From positions 1 through 8,682 of the forward strand of contig DYRX01000184.1 of assembly GCA_020718525.1 (NCBI GenBank): a DNA stretch of 8,682 nucleotides. Direction: 5' to 3'. Under the pieces are notes generated by a model that made no database searches, was not told the DNA's origin, and worked only from the letters and a program-made list of their open reading frames with translations. The position numbers were made by a program, and so were the translations under genes. The stretch comes from Victivallis vadensis. Its GTDB lineage: Bacteria; Verrucomicrobiota; Lentisphaeria; Victivallales; GWF2-50-93. Positions 6,745 through 8,682 of this stretch are shown here, piece by piece. The first letter of the stretch is position 1, and each line of letters starts with the position of its first letter.

Positions 6745-8623
6745 TGGAACCTCGTCTCTCATGTCCAAGTGCCTGGCATTTTTGTTTTTCGTCATCGCTT
6801 TTGCCGTATTTGCCGACATGCCCGTGTTTAACGATAATTTCGCCTGCTTCGAGCTTTCTGATGTTAAAGATAATCTGTTTCTGAGCGTTGATGGCAAGTT
6901 TAAAATAGTCAAAGGAAATAAGGGAGAACCGGAATTTTATTTTTCTTCCGATCCAGCGGGTGGTCCGACCGGATTGGCTGTCAAAGGATACAATGCCGAA
7001 GATGATTTAGATATACGTTTTGCATTCCGTCCAGACGCGGGAGCAGAAGATGCCCATCTATATCTTTTTGGGTCGTATGGTGGTGGATTGCCACTCCAGC
7101 TAGGCTGTCGCAAACTTGACGGAAGTATGAAATTGCTCATCGGCAACGATGGGGATTTGACAGGTTCAGAATTTTTGATACAGGGTGTCGGCAATTACGG
7201 GCAGTGGATAACGATCCGTGTCTTACGCGTTTTTAGGACAATCAAGGTCAAAGCCTGGAAATATGGGGAAAAAGAACCAGAGGCATGGATGGCAAGCGCC
7301 CGGATAGGAGCCCATGTGGCTGGCGGAAACGGGATCATGTGGCGTTTCCGCAATTTCTCTGTCGCCGAAGTCTCTTGCACGACCGTTGATGCAAAAGAAA
7401 AGACCGAATCATTCGCAAGGGAACAGGAAATAGAAGATCCGATTCTTAGGGAATCAGATGCCGGAATAGAAAAACTGCGCAAGGAAGATTGCATGGTCGA
7501 AATCAGAGACCAGCACGGGAAGGCTCTTGTCGGCGCGGAAGTCGAAGTCGAATTGAAGCGGCATGAATTCCTATTCGGATGCAATGTCATGAACTATGTC
7601 GAAGGACTTTCAAGCGATACGGAAAGAAACTTATACAAAGAACTTTTTTCCGGTCTTTTCAACTACGGCACTCTGGGCTTCTACTGGCATTGGTTCGAGA
7701 AAAAGAAAAATGAACCCGATTATCCGCTTTTCGATCAGATTGCAGGCTGGTGCGCCGAGAGACGAATTCAAATGAAGGGGCATCCTCTCCTATGGGACTC
7801 TTGGATGGGCATTCCAATGTGGATGGGCAAAGATTCCCCACAGCCATCACCCGAGATGCAACGTCTTCATGTCGAGAGTGTAATGAAGTATTATGCCGGG
7901 AAAATAGCTTTCTGGGAACTTGTCAACGAACCGGCCAGCCTTTCCGGAATCAAGATTGAAGATCCATACAGATGGGCACATGCATCTGATCCGAAAGCGA
8001 AGCTTATCATAAATGACTATAGAGTTCTCGACAATGGATTTCCGGCATTTTTCAAGTTGCTAGAGAAAGCTGAGGCAGATGGGATACCGTTCGATGCCAT
8101 AGGGATACAGGCACATGTTCCTGAAAACAAACGCTTTCCGCTTGACGGAGTACGCGATACTTTGGACAAATATGCCCGCCTTGGCAAAGATTTGCATATA
8201 ACTGAGTTCACCCCCGCCTCCAATGGTCTGCCTATACTTGGCTCGCATCTGAAAGGCAAATGGGATGAAGGTGCACAAGCTGACTATTCACAGAAATTCT
8301 ACAGGACTTGTTTTGCGCACCCCGCCGTAAAGGCAATAAGCTGGTGGGGCTTTCTTGATTCCGAATGGCCGGAGAACGGAGGTCTGCTTACAAAGGATCT
8401 AGAGCCAAAGGCTGCCTACAAAGTTCTGAAAGAACTCATACACCAGAAATGGCATACGAAAGAAACAGGACGGACTGATATGAATGGAATATTCAGATTC
8501 AGGGGCTTCCACGGCGAATACACGGTTAAGATAAATGGTCTTCTCCAGGAGGGAAGATTCGTAGTGCCGGCCACGAAACAGATCGGCTATGAAAACAAGA
8601 AATGGAATCTTAATTTAAAATGA
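6737..8623 (+). CDS. Multidomain secreted GH10 endo-beta-1,4-xylanase-like enzyme
   Basis: The product is 628 aa from this start. Residues 1-26 are a signal peptide (K11, core CLAFLFFVIAFAV, then FA before DMPVF). About 31-212 is a beta-sandwich resembling LamG/DUF1080-type lectin folds. A charged linker (about 216-250) leads to a small beta segment, VEIRDQHGKALVGAEVEVEL. The GH10 barrel spans about 277-570: KGHPLLW (347-353), WELVNEP with acid/base Glu398 (codon 7928-7930), IGIQAHV with His460, HITEF with nucleophile Glu490 (codon 8204-8206) and SWWGF (535-539). A final beta domain (about 575-628, with GIFRFRGFHGEY) closes the protein. The two glutamates support retaining xylanase-type chemistry on a secreted substrate. 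The usual Asn-x-x-Lys-Trp block is replaced by GFYWHW, and the residue after GHxLxW is Asp354 rather than His, so specificity may differ from classic xylanases. It lies 47 bp after the GH39-like gene with no terminator between, so co-transcription is likely. Starts at 6710 (637 aa) and 6761 (620 aa) remain possible. Confidence 0.88.
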   Translation: MPAGTSSLMSKCLAFLFFVIAFAVFADMPVFNDNFACFELSDVKDNLFLSVDGKFKIVKGNKGEPEFYFSSDPAGGPTGLAVKGYNAEDDLDIRFAFRPDAGAEDAHLYLFGSYGGGLPLQLGCRKLDGSMKLLIGNDGDLTGSEFLIQGVGNYGQWITIRVLRVFRTIKVKAWKYGEKEPEAWMASARIGAHVAGGNGIMWRFRNFSVAEVSCTTVDAKEKTESFAREQEIEDPILRESDAGIEKLRKEDCMVEIRDQHGKALVGAEVEVELKRHEFLFGCNVMNYVEGLSSDTERNLYKELFSGLFNYGTLGFYWHWFEKKKNEPDYPLFDQIAGWCAERRIQMKGHPLLWDSWMGIPMWMGKDSPQPSPEMQRLHVESVMKYYAGKIAFWELVNEPASLSGIKIEDPYRWAHASDPKAKLIINDYRVLDNGFPAFFKLLEKAEADGIPFDAIGIQAHVPENKRFPLDGVRDTLDKYARLGKDLHITEFTPASNGLPILGSHLKGKWDEGAQADYSQKFYRTCFAHPAVKAISWWGFLDSEWPENGGLLTKDLEPKAAYKVLKELIHQKWHTKETGRTDMNGIFRFRGFHGEYTVKINGLLQEGRFVVPATKQIGYENKKWNLNLK

Positions 8624-8650
8624 AGAAAATACAAGAGGCTTTCCAGACGT

Positions 8651-8682
8651 AAGAGAAAGGAACGCCGTCATCCTGACGGCAG
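8651..8682. repeat. Type A palindrome of the same repeat family, truncated by window end
   Basis: These 32 bases match 105-136 of the upstream array with one mismatch by eye. They include GGAAC and the hairpin GCCGTCATCCTGACGGC (8664-8680), in the same orientation as the upstream type A copies. The match begins in the purine spacer, so the type B half that precedes it upstream is missing here. The element starts 27 bp after the GH10 stop codon. It may be the first unit of a second array continuing beyond the window. The hairpin could stabilise or end the operon transcript, but no T-run is visible. Confidence 0.8.

Noticed and set aside
8664..8680. Rho-independent terminator after the GH10 gene
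   Set aside because: A 6-bp stem is present but no T-run follows before the window ends, and the same hairpin occurs three times in the upstream array.

Overview
The window looks like part of the chromosome of a bacterium in the PVC superphylum, most plausibly Lentisphaerota, Kiritimatiellota or a related Verrucomicrobiota-like lineage from a plant-fibre habitat. This is inference. It rests on a run of large secreted carbohydrate-active proteins, on the SASA-type esterase, PQQ-like propeller and GH10/GH39 mix, and on dense short palindromic repeats. No rRNA, tRNA or marker gene is present to settle taxonomy.

Layout: positions 1-258 hold a tandem array (period 79-80 bp) built from two related palindromes in alternating, inverted orientation, like a REP/BIME or REPIN array. 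A short leader with a clear ribosome binding site (259-300) follows. Then come five genes, all on the + strand: a secreted PQQ-like beta-propeller protein (301-1809); a secreted, mostly helical protein that looks like an alpha/alpha toroid (1806-2945, overlapping the first by 4 bp); a SASA-family carbohydrate esterase (2946-4637, abutting); a clan GH-A enzyme most like GH39 beta-xylosidases (about 4755-6689); and a multidomain GH10 xylanase-like enzyme (about 6737-8623). Another copy of one repeat palindrome begins at 8651 and runs off the end.

The genes fit a secreted hemicellulose-degradation unit. The GH10 enzyme would cut the xylan-type backbone, the GH39-like enzyme would trim oligosaccharides, and the esterase would remove acetyl groups. 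The propeller and toroid proteins are tightly coupled to the esterase, but I cannot assign them a function. All five products have plausible Sec signal peptides. No regulator, transporter or mobile-element transposase is visible. The first three genes are almost certainly one transcript. The 117-bp A+T-rich spacer before the GH39-like gene is the most likely place for an internal promoter, although no convincing one can be read.

The best leads are the REPIN-like repeats that bracket the operon, the uncharacterised propeller/toroid gene pair, a heptamer repeat inserted in frame inside the esterase, and a GH10 domain that keeps its catalytic glutamates but has lost several usual substrate-binding residues.
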